Below are positions 7,781 to 14,866 of a stretch of 64,000 bases of DNA, piece after piece (positions within the stretch are counted from its first letter, which is position 1; the number at the start of each line of letters is the position of its first letter). Where the stretch lies: assembly GCA_963794415.1 (NCBI GenBank), contig CAWCDI010000001.1, forward strand, positions 806,001 to 870,000, read 5' to 3'. The stretch comes from CAVPTL01 sp963794415. GTDB lineage: Bacteria; Actinomycetota; Thermoleophilia; Gaiellales; JAICJC01. Both the position numbers and the translations under genes were made by a program. The notes under the pieces are model-generated. The model worked only from the letters and a program-made list of their open reading frames with translations. It made no database searches and was not told the origin of the DNA.

Positions 7781-8067
7781 CCCGGAACGACCTACTGGAT
7801 TTCGCCCGGTGACCGGAGTGTCGGTGCATGGCTATGTAGCTGAGCGTGAGCGGGGTGGCGGCGCGCTCAGCGGCGGGTGCGAGGGCGGCGCCGACCCGTT
7901 CCAGCCGCCGAGCTACACATCTGTCACCGGCTCGTGGCAGGCGGTGGTGCCGTGCATGAACGGCGGTACGACCACGTGCCCGGCCACCAGGAGCGAGCTG
8001 AAGTGGCTCGGTCCACCGTAGTCCGCCGAGCCGGCGACCGCTCAAGCCCTGCCTGAGGACCGTCGAT
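7781..8067 (+). other. intergenic stretch with no secure gene
   Basis: About 290 bp between the RDD gene and a small membrane gene. Both strands carry short open frames with high GC3 around 7910-8030. On the minus strand a start-less frame of about 41 codons (ending near 7913) includes HVVVPPFMHGTTACHEP. On the plus strand a 70-codon frame runs 7809-8021. Neither has a convincing start or a recognisable family, so it may be a decayed gene fragment. The 14-mer CCGTGCATGAACGG here also occurs in the intergenic hairpin at 34353-34383. Confidence 0.4.
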
Positions 8068-8331
8068 ATGTGCTCAATGGAGCAATATGACCATCGGCAC
8101 TCGCGTGACTCCTCGATCTACACCCCGTTGCTCGTGGTGTCGCTGCTGTCGCTGATCGTCACTCTGCCGGCCGGCGCCTTCCTGACGATCGCCGCGATGT
8201 TCCACGGAGGCGGCGACAACTACGGTGACGGCTCTGCGGTGCTCTCGGGGACCGGCTACGTCATCGGCCTCGCCGTCATGTCGGTGATCTGGATCGTCGT
8301 CGTGCTGGCGATCCTCACCGCGCGCAGATGA
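8068..8331 (+). CDS. small membrane protein, probably truncated by a frameshift
   Basis: Unknown protein of 87 residues with two hydrophobic helices (about residues 19-45, TPLLVVSLLSLIVTLPAG region, and 62-83, VIGLAVMSVIWIVVV). Codon use is normal for this genome. GAGGA just upstream of the ATG at 8068 supports that start; ATG at 8077 is an alternative. Immediately after the stop, the next frame continues as clear membrane-protein coding sequence to 8521 without its own plausible start. The two pieces therefore probably form one four-helix protein of about 150 residues interrupted by one extra base. Confidence 0.55.
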   Translation: MCSMEQYDHRHSRDSSIYTPLLVVSLLSLIVTLPAGAFLTIAAMFHGGGDNYGDGSAVLSGTGYVIGLAVMSVIWIVVVLAILTARR

Positions 8332-8521
8332 CGGGGTCTCGAGGCGGGCCAAGACCCGAGGAGTCATCGTCTCGGCGGTCTCGTTCTGGGGAGTGCTCTT
8401 CGCGACCCTCGCGCTGTCCACGGCGGGCCTCGGGCATGTTGACCTGTCGCTGCTCCTCGGCGCGCCCGTGCTCGGGGCCCTGGCCGGCAGCTACGCGATC
8501 GGCAGCGGCTGGGTGAGGTAG
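8332..8521 (+). pseudogene. out-of-frame continuation of the small membrane gene
   Basis: In the +1 frame relative to the preceding gene, this stretch reads AKTRGVIVSAVSFWGVLF, then LALSTAGLGHVDLSLLL, then GAPVLGALAGSYAIGSGW before TAG at 8519-8521. That is two further hydrophobic segments with high-GC3 codons. There is no ATG or GTG start that would give a sensible independent protein, so it is best read as the 3' part of the gene starting at 8068. Confidence 0.45.
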
Positions 8522-8573
8522 GCGGCCCGTCGCCTGGCGGCAGTCCACCAACCCGACGACCGCTCGCCCGTCA

Positions 8574-8646
8574 TGCGCCTGGTAGGAATCGAACCTACGA
8601 CCTTGCGCTCCGGAGGCGCACGCTCTATCCCCTGAGCTACAGGCGC
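8574..8646 (-). tRNA. tRNA-Arg (anticodon CCG)
   Basis: Minus-strand cloverleaf: acceptor GCGCCTG pairs with CAGGCGC, the D stem is GCTC/GAGC and the anticodon stem is TGCGC/GCGCA. The loop CTCCGGA gives anticodon CCG, reading CGG. The T arm contains GGTTCGAATCC. The discriminator base is A and CCA is not encoded. No introns. Confidence 0.95.
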
Positions 8647-8676
8647 GGGGGTCGCCTCGCGACCCAACCAGTCTAC

Positions 8677-8704
8677 TTGCCGACCGCCCGGCCGGTGCTA
8701 GGCT
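8677..8704 (+). promoter_or_regulatory. promoter of the dipeptide-epimerase operon
   Basis: TTGCCG (8677-8682), 16 nt spacer, TAGGCT (8699-8704), then 8 nt to the ATG at 8713. The transcript should start at or just before the start codon, and there is no Shine-Dalgarno sequence. Confidence 0.6.
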
Positions 8705-8712
8705 CGCCCTCG

Positions 8713-9735
8713 ATGCAGATCTTCGCCCGCCCGGTGACGCTCATTCACCACGAGCCGTTCGTCATCTCCCGCGGCACCAGCACCGAGTCGGTCGTGGTGC
8801 AGGCGGCCATCACCCACGGCGGTCTCACGGGGTACGGCGAGGGCGCGCCCGACGAGCGCTACGGCGAGAGCACCGAGAGCGCACTCGAGTTCCTGCGCAC
8901 ATGCGGCCCGCTGCTCGGTGACGATCCACTCGCCATCGAGGCGATCCTCCGGCGCGTGGGCGAGCGGCCCGGCGAGATGGCGGCCAAATGCGCCCTCGAC
9001 GGCGCGCTGCATGACCTCCTCGGGAAGATCTGCGAGCAGCCGCTCTACCGCATCCTCGGGCTCGATCCCGTGCCTCCGCCGACGTCGTACACGATCTCGA
9101 TCGATACGGTCGAGGGCACTGCCGACCGGGCGCGCCGCGCTGCCGGCTACCACGCCCTCAAGATCAAGGTGGGCGGCCCCGACGATCTCGATCGCGTGCG
9201 GGTGGTGCGCCGCGAGGCCCCGGACGCGCTCATCCGGGTCGATGCGAACGAGGCCTGGTCGGTGGAGTCAACGCGCGGGCTGATGGACGAGCTCGTCTCG
9301 CTGGGCGTCGAGCTGATCGAGCAGCCGCTCCACGCGTCCGATCGCGACGGGTACGCCGAGCTGCACGCCGCAGGGCTGCCCATCCCGATCGTCCTGGATG
9401 AGAGCTGCCACACCCTCGCCGACATCGCACCGGCTGCGGGCCACGCCGACGGCGTCAACATCAAGCTGACGAAGACCGGCGGCATCCGCGAGGCGATCCG
9501 CATGATCCACGCAGCCCGCGCCCTCGGCCTGCTCGTGATGATCGGGTGCATGAACGAGTCCTCGCTCGGTATCGCAGCCGCGGCGTCGATCTCTCCGCTC
9601 GTGGACGTGGTCGATCTCGACGGCCACCTCCTGAACGCCAACGACTTCTTCGAAGGTCTCGGCTTCGCCGACGGCCGCGTGATCCCCGGCTCCGGCCCCG
9701 GTCTGGGCGTGACCTCGCTGGACGCGTGGCCGTGA
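8713..9735 (+). CDS. dipeptide epimerase (L-Ala-D/L-Glu epimerase type)
   Basis: Enolase-superfamily enzyme, muconate-lactonizing subgroup, that epimerises the C-terminal residue of dipeptides such as the L-Ala-D-Glu released from peptidoglycan. Signatures are present in order: the KxK base in ALKIKVGG, metal ligands in RVDANEAW, IEQPL and DESCHT, the second-face Lys in IKLTKTGG, and DLDGHLL near the C-terminus, where dipeptide epimerases have a DxD substrate motif. The 340-residue length is normal. The start at 8713 fits the promoter. It overlaps the next gene by GTGA. The operon context (a P-loop DUF1611 protein and two M29 peptidases) supports a dipeptide substrate, though the exact side-chain preference is not readable. 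Confidence 0.88.
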   Translation: MQIFARPVTLIHHEPFVISRGTSTESVVVQAAITHGGLTGYGEGAPDERYGESTESALEFLRTCGPLLGDDPLAIEAILRRVGERPGEMAAKCALDGALHDLLGKICEQPLYRILGLDPVPPPTSYTISIDTVEGTADRARRAAGYHALKIKVGGPDDLDRVRVVRREAPDALIRVDANEAWSVESTRGLMDELVSLGVELIEQPLHASDRDGYAELHAAGLPIPIVLDESCHTLADIAPAAGHADGVNIKLTKTGGIREAIRMIHAARALGLLVMIGCMNESSLGIAAAASISPLVDVVDLDGHLLNANDFFEGLGFADGRVIPGSGPGLGVTSLDAWP

Positions 9736-10778
9736 AGCGCTACGTGATGCTGTGCGAAGGCGCCTTCGACGAGGACGCCAAGACCGCCACCGGCGTGCTG
9801 CGCTACGCCGACGCGGAGACCGTCGCGGTGATCGACTCGACGCGGGCCGGCTCGACCACCGCCGACCACGTCCCGGGGCTCAGCCGGCGCGTGCCGATCG
9901 TGGCGACGCTCGCCGAGGCCATGTCAGGCAACCCCGACACCATGCTGATCGGCGTGGCGCCCGCCGGCGGCAAGCTGCCGCCGTCGTTTCGGGCCGTGGT
10001 CCGCGACGCGCTCGAGCGCGGCATCGACGTCGAGAACGGCCTGCACGACTTCCTCGGAGGCGACGAGGAGATGGTCGCGGCCGCAGCCCGCGGCGGCGCG
10101 GAGATCCGCGACCTGCGAAAGCCTCCGGCCGGGCTCGACGTCCCGACCCTCGCGAACCTCACCGTCGATGCGCATACCGTGATGGCGGTCGGCTCGGACT
10201 GCGCCCTCGGCAAGATGACCGTCTGCCTCGAGCTCGACAGGGCCGCCCGCGCCCGCGGGATCGCCTCGCAGTTCGTCCCCACGGGGCAGACCGGCATCGC
10301 GATCGCGGGATGGGGCATCGCCGTCGATGAGGTGGTCTCCGACTACATCGCCGGCGCGGCCGAATCGCTGGTGCTCGAGGGACACCGCCGGGGCGGCGAC
10401 GGCGCGCTTCTCTGGATCGAGGGGCAGGGAGCGATCAACCACCCGTTCTACTCCGGCGTGACCACCGGCCTGATCCACGGCAGCGCGCCGCACACCCTGT
10501 TCTTCGTGCACGAGCCGGGCCGCGACGTGATCGACGGTGATCCGCGCCTGCCGATCCCGCCCATCGAGGAGCTGATCGCCGCCAACGAGCGCACCGCGGC
10601 ATTCGTCCGGCCGGCGCGCGTGGCCGCACTCGCGCTCAAGACCAACCGCATGAGCGAGAGCGATGCCCGCGATGCCATCGCCGCCTACGGCGAGCGCACG
10701 GGCCTGGTCACCGACGACCCGGTGCGGTTCGGCGCCGACCGGCTGCTGGATGCCGTGATCGCCGCCCGCACCGCGTGA
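9732..10778 (+). CDS. DUF1611 family P-loop protein
   Basis: Member of the DUF1611 family: an N-terminal Rossmann-like domain (residues 1-130) followed by a P-loop NTPase-like domain. The nucleotide loop is AVGSDCALGKMTV, a GxxxxGKM variant. Other conserved blocks are QFVPTGQTGIAIAGWG and LLWIEGQGAINHPFYSG, the latter resembling an amide or acid activation site. Its function is not established; genes of this family often sit next to dipeptide epimerases, which suggests a ligase or kinase step on the same substrate. The GTG start at 9732 overlaps the epimerase stop, and the next gene begins at a GTGA overlap. Confidence 0.82.
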   Translation: MKRYVMLCEGAFDEDAKTATGVLRYADAETVAVIDSTRAGSTTADHVPGLSRRVPIVATLAEAMSGNPDTMLIGVAPAGGKLPPSFRAVVRDALERGIDVENGLHDFLGGDEEMVAAAARGGAEIRDLRKPPAGLDVPTLANLTVDAHTVMAVGSDCALGKMTVCLELDRAARARGIASQFVPTGQTGIAIAGWGIAVDEVVSDYIAGAAESLVLEGHRRGGDGALLWIEGQGAINHPFYSGVTTGLIHGSAPHTLFFVHEPGRDVIDGDPRLPIPPIEELIAANERTAAFVRPARVAALALKTNRMSESDARDAIAAYGERTGLVTDDPVRFGADRLLDAVIAARTA

Positions 10779-12334
10779 TCCGCCCGGCGGTCGCGAGCGA
10801 CGCCCAGGCGGTGTCCGAGCTGATCGACCGCGCCTATGAGATCTACATCCCGCGCATCGGCAAGCGGCCGATGCCGATGACCGCCGACCACGCCGCCGAG
10901 ATCGGTCGCGGTGAGACGTTCGTGCTCGAGCTGGACGATCGGGTGGCCGGCGTGATCGTGCTCGTGCGCCAGGGCGACCGCCTGCAGATCGAGAACATCG
11001 CCGTTGATCCGGCCGTGCAGGGACGGGGACTGGGACGGCGGCTGCTCGGGTTCGCCGAGACCACTGCCGTGCGGCTCGGCTGCACCGAGCTCACGCTCTA
11101 CACCAATGCCCTCATGACCGAGAACATCCGGTTCTACGGGCGCGCGGGCTTCACGGTCACCGGCGAGCGGACGGAGCACGGGTTCTCGCGCGTCTTCTTC
11201 AGCCGTCCGGTGGGGGGCAGTACCATGCCGCCGTTGACCGACACCCGCCTTCAGAAGCTCGCCGACCTGCTCTGCCGCTACTCACTCGACGTACAGCCCG
11301 GCGATCTGGTGTTGGTGTACACGCCCGCCATCGCCCAGCCGCTGGTCGTAGAGGTGGTGAAGGCGGTCACCAGGATGGGCGGCCACACGGTGCTTCGCGT
11401 CTCGCTCGAGTCGGTCGAGTCGATCAGGCTCGAGCGCTCCAGCAAGGCCCAGCTCGAGACGGTGACCCCGCTCGATCACCTCGACCAGCAGCTTCCCCAG
11501 AAGATCCTCTCGATCTGGGCCAACGAGAACGCCCGCTACCTCGCGCAGGTGCCGTCAGAGCACCAGTCGCAGCAGGCCGCCGCGCTCGAGCCCATCGACC
11601 AGGAGCTCGCCCAGCGGATGGCCTCGGGCGACGTGCACTGGTGCGGCACGCTCTATCCGTGCCAGGCAACTGCCCAGGAGGCGGGCATGTCGCTGCCCGA
11701 CTGGGAGGACTTCGTGTACTCCGCCGGCCACATCGACGACCCCGATCCCATCCTCTACTGGCAGAAGCGCTCAGAGGAGCAGCAGCAGGTTGCCGACCGG
11801 CTCGCGAAGCTCGAGACCATCCGCATCGTGGCCGACGAGACCGATCTCACCGTGAACGTCGCGGGCCGGCCGTGGCTCAACGCCGACGGCCGTGAGAACT
11901 TCCCCGACGGCGAGGTGTTCACGAGCCCGCACCACGAGGCCACCGAGGGGCACATCAAGTTCTCGTTCGCGGCGGTGTACGCCGGCAAGATGGTGCGAGG
12001 GGTGCGCCTGTGGTTCGAGGGCGGCCGGGTGGTCAGGGCAACTGCCGACCAGGGCCAGGAGCACCTGGAGACGCTGCTCGACACCGACGACGGCGCCCGG
12101 TATCTCGGCGAGGTGGCGTTCGGGCTGAACGACGAGATCCAGATCGCCACCGGCGAGACGCTCTTCGACGAGAAGATCGGCGGCACGTGCCACGTCGCGC
12201 TCGGAACGGCGTTTCCCGAGGCGAGCGGAACCAATCGCTCGGGCATCCACTGGGACATCGTGTGCGACCTCCGCGAGAACGCGCAGGTCTACGGCGACGG
12301 CGAGCTGATCTTCGAGAACGGGCGCTTCGTATGA
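10775..12334 (+). CDS. GNAT acetyltransferase and M29 aminopeptidase in one reading frame (fusion or indel artefact)
   Basis: Residues 1-150 are a complete GNAT acetyltransferase (acetyl-CoA loop AVDPAVQGRGLGRRLLGFAE, C-terminal RFYGRAGFTVTGER). From the Met at residue 151 (nt 11225) the frame continues as a complete M29 metallo-aminopeptidase with ligand motifs NFPDGEVFTSP, FDEKIGGTCHVALG and GIHWDIV. Such a fusion is unusual. If the G6 run at 11212-11217 had five Gs, the GNAT would stop at TGA 11235-11237, overlapping a TTG start at 11234 for the peptidase. That is the TTGA/GTGA/ATGA junction style of every other gene in this operon. A TACCAT hexamer lies 7 nt before that TTG. I therefore suspect two genes. 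Both activities fit peptide breakdown together with the epimerase. Confidence 0.8.
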   Translation: MIRPAVASDAQAVSELIDRAYEIYIPRIGKRPMPMTADHAAEIGRGETFVLELDDRVAGVIVLVRQGDRLQIENIAVDPAVQGRGLGRRLLGFAETTAVRLGCTELTLYTNALMTENIRFYGRAGFTVTGERTEHGFSRVFFSRPVGGSTMPPLTDTRLQKLADLLCRYSLDVQPGDLVLVYTPAIAQPLVVEVVKAVTRMGGHTVLRVSLESVESIRLERSSKAQLETVTPLDHLDQQLPQKILSIWANENARYLAQVPSEHQSQQAAALEPIDQELAQRMASGDVHWCGTLYPCQATAQEAGMSLPDWEDFVYSAGHIDDPDPILYWQKRSEEQQQVADRLAKLETIRIVADETDLTVNVAGRPWLNADGRENFPDGEVFTSPHHEATEGHIKFSFAAVYAGKMVRGVRLWFEGGRVVRATADQGQEHLETLLDTDDGARYLGEVAFGLNDEIQIATGETLFDEKIGGTCHVALGTAFPEASGTNRSGIHWDIVCDLRENAQVYGDGELIFENGRFV

Positions 12335-13467
12335 GCGATCCGCGCGTCGTCAAGCTCGCCCGGCTCATCGCGGAGTACTCGGTGGACGTCGGCGAGGGAG
12401 ACCTCGTGATGATCCAGGGCCCGTCGCTCGCCGAGCCGCTGCTGGCAGAGCTCACGGCTGCGGTGATCGACCGCGGCGGCGTGCCCCTGGTGCGCGTGAC
12501 GCTCGAGGGCGTCGACCAGGCGTTCCTGAGCACCGCGAGCGAGTCGCAGCTCGACTGGCTGCCGCCGTTTGCCCTGCCCGAGATGGAGACGGTGGACGCG
12601 CGCATCAGCATCCACGGCGCCTGGAACACGCGCGAGCTCTCGGGCATCGATCCGGCGCGCATGGCCCGGCGCTCGTCGGCGGTGCGGCCGGTGACGGCCC
12701 GGTTCATGGAGCGCTCCGCGGCGGGCGACCTCCGCTGGTGCGTCACGGCGTTTCCCTGTAACGCCTTTGCGCAGGACTCCGACATGTCGCTGCGCGCCTA
12801 CGAGGACTTCGTCTACGGGGCAGGGTGGCTCGGGCTGGACGACCCCGTCGCGGCCTGGCGCGAGTTCGGCGCGAAGCTCGACATCCTCACCGGCAAGATG
12901 CAGGAGGTCTCGACCATCCGCCTGCTCGCAGAGGACACCGATCTCACAGTGGGGGTCAAGGGCCGCACGTGGGTCGCGTCCCAGGGCCGCCGCAACTTCC
13001 CCGACGGCGAGGTCTACACCGGGCCGATCGAGGATCAGACCAACGGCACCGTCAAGTTCTCGTTCCCCGCCATCATCGGCGGCCGCGAGGTGGAGGGGGT
13101 GCGCCTCGTGTTCGAGGACGGCCGCGTCGTGCACAGCGAGGCGGCAACGGGCGAGCACTACCTGCATCAGATGCTCTCGATGGACGACGGCGCCTCCGTG
13201 CTCGGCGAGTTCGCCGTGGGCACGAACTACGGGATCACGCAGTTCACCAGGCAGATCCTCTTCGACGAGAAGATCGGCGGCACGTGCCACATGGCGCTGG
13301 GGGCCGGCTATCCCAACACCGGGAGCGTCAACACCTCGGCGCTTCACTGGGACATCGTGCGCGACCTGCGCGATGGCGGCGAGCTCCACGCAGACGGCGA
13401 GGTCATCTACCGCGACGGGGCGTTCCTGCCGGAGTTCTTCGCACCGTCGCTCGCCCCGCCGGCCTAG
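12331..13467 (+). CDS. M29 family aminopeptidase (second copy)
   Basis: Zinc or cobalt leucyl-type aminopeptidase of family M29 (thermophilic aminopeptidase T type), 378 residues. Metal and catalytic residues are visible in RRNFPDGEVYTGP, LFDEKIGGTCHMALGAGYP and SALHWDIVRDL. It is clearly paralogous to the M29 part of the preceding gene but divergent, so the two may differ in peptide preference. It starts with an ATGA overlap and closes the epimerase operon. The folP gene runs towards it, with a 4 bp overlap at the stops. Confidence 0.9.
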   Translation: MSDPRVVKLARLIAEYSVDVGEGDLVMIQGPSLAEPLLAELTAAVIDRGGVPLVRVTLEGVDQAFLSTASESQLDWLPPFALPEMETVDARISIHGAWNTRELSGIDPARMARRSSAVRPVTARFMERSAAGDLRWCVTAFPCNAFAQDSDMSLRAYEDFVYGAGWLGLDDPVAAWREFGAKLDILTGKMQEVSTIRLLAEDTDLTVGVKGRTWVASQGRRNFPDGEVYTGPIEDQTNGTVKFSFPAIIGGREVEGVRLVFEDGRVVHSEAATGEHYLHQMLSMDDGASVLGEFAVGTNYGITQFTRQILFDEKIGGTCHMALGAGYPNTGSVNTSALHWDIVRDLRDGGELHADGEVIYRDGAFLPEFFAPSLAPPA

Positions 13468-14279
13468 CGCATCAGGTGGCCCATGCGGGCGACCCGCTCC
13501 ATGAACGGCAGATCGTGCAGCCGAAGCACGGAGACGCCGAGGTAGGCGGCGACGGCAGTCACGGCGGCCGTGCCCTCGAGCGAGGCCTCGGGCAGCCCCA
13601 GCGGCGCGGCGGTCACCTCCTTGTGCGAGCACGCCAGCAGCACCGGGTATCCGAGCCCCACGAGCTTCGGCAGATACCGCAGCGTGGCAAGGTCTGAGCC
13701 CGTGTCCTTGCCGAACCCCAGCCCGGGGTCGATGAGGATGCCCGCGCGGGGCACCCCGGCGTCGATTGCCGCCTGGGCGCGGGCGAGCAGGAACCCGGCG
13801 ATCGCGTCGGGGGCGATGCTGTAGGTGCCGTCGCGGGCCTGCTTGGGAGCGAGCCCGAGATGGGTCACGACGAGCCCTGCACGCGCGGCTGCCACGACCG
13901 CGGCGAGGGGGGGATCGCTCAGGCCGGTGTGGTCGTTCACGAGGTCGGCGCCGGCCTCGAGCGCGGCTGCGGCCACCTCGGCGCGGTAGGTATCGACGGC
14001 GATCACGGCGTCCGTCTCCGATCGCAACCCGGCGATCACCGGCAGCACGCGTTCGATCTCCTCGCGCACGGGGAGCTCGCCGCCGGGCTGGGCCGTCATG
14101 CCGCCCACGTCGAGTGCCCCGGCGCCGTCTGCGAGCAGCTGGAGGCCGCGTGCGACGGCGGCCGCGGTGGTCGCCGTCGCGCCGTGGTCGTAGAACGAGT
14201 CCGGGGTCACGTTCACGATGCCGAGCACCGTCGGCGGGCCGCCGGAGGGGAGGGCGCGATGGGCGAATTCGATGGTCAC
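13464..14279 (-). CDS. folP: dihydropteroate synthase-like protein, divergent
   Basis: TIM-barrel enzyme of the dihydropteroate synthase family, which condenses p-aminobenzoate with pterin pyrophosphate in folate synthesis. GIVNVTPDSFYDHG, IAVDTYRAEVAA, IDPGLGFGKD and the terminal RLHD block are family motifs. Several canonical positions differ: the second loop is GGMTAQPGG instead of the GGxSTRPG form, the Met-His dipeptide is THL, and SRK near the end is SHK. It could be a non-canonical paralogue of the mycobacterial FolP2 kind. The GTG at 14279 is preferred; a TTG at 14288 directly abuts the -10 element TAGTGT (14294-14289) and would lie upstream of the transcript start. Confidence 0.8.
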   Translation of the reverse strand: MTIEFAHRALPSGGPPTVLGIVNVTPDSFYDHGATATTAAAVARGLQLLADGAGALDVGGMTAQPGGELPVREEIERVLPVIAGLRSETDAVIAVDTYRAEVAAAALEAGADLVNDHTGLSDPPLAAVVAAARAGLVVTHLGLAPKQARDGTYSIAPDAIAGFLLARAQAAIDAGVPRAGILIDPGLGFGKDTGSDLATLRYLPKLVGLGYPVLLACSHKEVTAAPLGLPEASLEGTAAVTAVAAYLGVSVLRLHDLPFMERVARMGHLMR

Positions 14280-14301
14280 AAGCGGCAAACACTACCCGGG
14301 C

Positions 14302-14330
14302 TTGACACCGAACACCTGTTCGCCTACACT
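14302..14330 (+). promoter_or_regulatory. sigma70-type promoter of the SOS-controlled LysM operon
   Basis: TTGACA (14302-14307), 17 nt spacer, TACACT (14325-14330), the best consensus promoter in the window. The start codon lies 10 nt after the -10. One SOS box fills the spacer and another covers the transcription start, so LexA binding would fully block it. Confidence 0.8.
14309..14322. promoter_or_regulatory. SOS (LexA) box 1
   Basis: CGAACACCTGTTCG is a perfect match to the Gram-positive/actinobacterial LexA consensus CGAAC-N4-GTTCG. It lies between the -35 and -10 of the LysM gene and also over the likely -35 region of divergent folP. Confidence 0.85.
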
Positions 14331-14333
14331 CTC

Positions 14334-14347
14334 CGAACACATGTTCG
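14334..14347. promoter_or_regulatory. SOS (LexA) box 2, overlapping the start codon
   Basis: CGAACACATGTTCG is a second perfect SOS box, centred 25 bp from the first. It covers the predicted transcription start and the ATG of the LysM gene. Two boxes at this spacing suggest tight repression. Confidence 0.85.
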
Positions 14348-14607
14348 CCTCACTCACATATCGCCAGATCACATCAGCGCTCGCGCTGTTCGCAGTCGTC
14401 GCCTTCATGATGCTCGTCATCGCACCGGCATCCAACGGCGCCGCACGTCCCGCCCACCATCTCGTCAAGCCGGGGGAGACCCTCTGGTCGATCGCGGCCA
14501 CTCACTACAACACCGACGATCCGCGCCGGCAGATCTTCCAGGTCGAGCAGGCCAACAATCTCAACGACGCTTCCATTCAGCCAGGCCAGGTGATCCTTCT
14601 TCCATGA
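14341..14607 (+). CDS. SOS-regulated single-pass LysM protein (YneA/ChiZ-like division inhibitor candidate)
   Basis: An 88-residue protein with one N-terminal membrane helix (about residues 10-30) and a C-terminal LysM peptidoglycan-binding domain (residues 42-88, LVKPGETLWSIAATHY to IQPGQVILLP). This is the layout and size of YneA of Bacillus, and it is related in idea to Rv2719c/ChiZ of mycobacteria. Those are SOS-induced proteins that block septation, acting outside the membrane on division or cell-wall enzymes. The two LexA boxes on its promoter are strong independent support. lexA itself, the usual neighbour, is not in the window. The start at 14341 fits the promoter. It overlaps the next gene by ATGA. 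Confidence 0.85.
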   Translation: MFASLTYRQITSALALFAVVAFMMLVIAPASNGAARPAHHLVKPGETLWSIAATHYNTDDPRRQIFQVEQANNLNDASIQPGQVILLP

Positions 14608-14822
14608 ATGAGCTTCCCGACAACGTCATCGTGCTCGCCGACCGCCGGCGTGTGGCAGACGAGTTCGAGTACGACCTGATGCCGCACGATCCCCGGCCGC
14701 TGCGATCGCATCTGCGGCTGGTCTCGAACAACGATCATCCCGAGCCCTTCTCGCTCGAGGTGTTCATGCGCCGCGCCATGATCGTCATGGCCGAGCAAGA
14801 AGCGCACCCGCACTCGGCCTGA
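14604..14822 (+). CDS. small protein of unknown function co-transcribed with the SOS LysM gene
   Basis: A 72-residue soluble protein starting MNELPDNVIVLADRRRVADE, with no recognised family, membrane helix or catalytic motif. It ends with a helical segment SLEVFMRRAMIVMAEQE. The ATG overlaps the LysM stop as ATGA, so it is translated from the same SOS-induced transcript, and codon use is typical of the genome. By analogy with the yneA operon, which also encodes small partner proteins, it may modulate the response, but this is inference from position only. Confidence 0.7.
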   Translation: MNELPDNVIVLADRRRVADEFEYDLMPHDPRPLRSHLRLVSNNDHPEPFSLEVFMRRAMIVMAEQEAHPHSA

Positions 14823-14827
14823 TGGTG

Positions 14828-14848
14828 GCCGGATCTCGTTGATCCGGC
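14828..14848 (+). terminator. hairpin after the SOS operon
   Basis: Perfect inverted repeat GCCGGATC-TCGTT-GATCCGGC (8 bp stem, 5 nt loop) directly after the small gene's stop. No T-run follows, so termination may be weak or Rho-assisted. Confidence 0.45.
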
Positions 14849-14866
14849 AGCATCTACAGTCTGCGC

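Noticed and set aside
7809..8021. Plus-strand 70-codon frame after the RDD gene
   Set aside because: No ribosome site, no promoter, no family; the opposite strand is equally open, so neither is called a gene.
8315..8551. Minus-strand frame over the small membrane gene
   Set aside because: Charged low-complexity product, antisense to sequence with clear membrane helices.
14279..14288. TTG at 14288 as the folP start
   Set aside because: It directly follows the TAGTGT -10 element and would be upstream of the expected transcription start; GTG 14279 fits better.
12289..14340. A 683-codon minus-strand open frame spanning the M29 gene and folP
   Set aside because: It is out of frame with folP and antisense to the aminopeptidase; both real genes have intact catalytic motifs.
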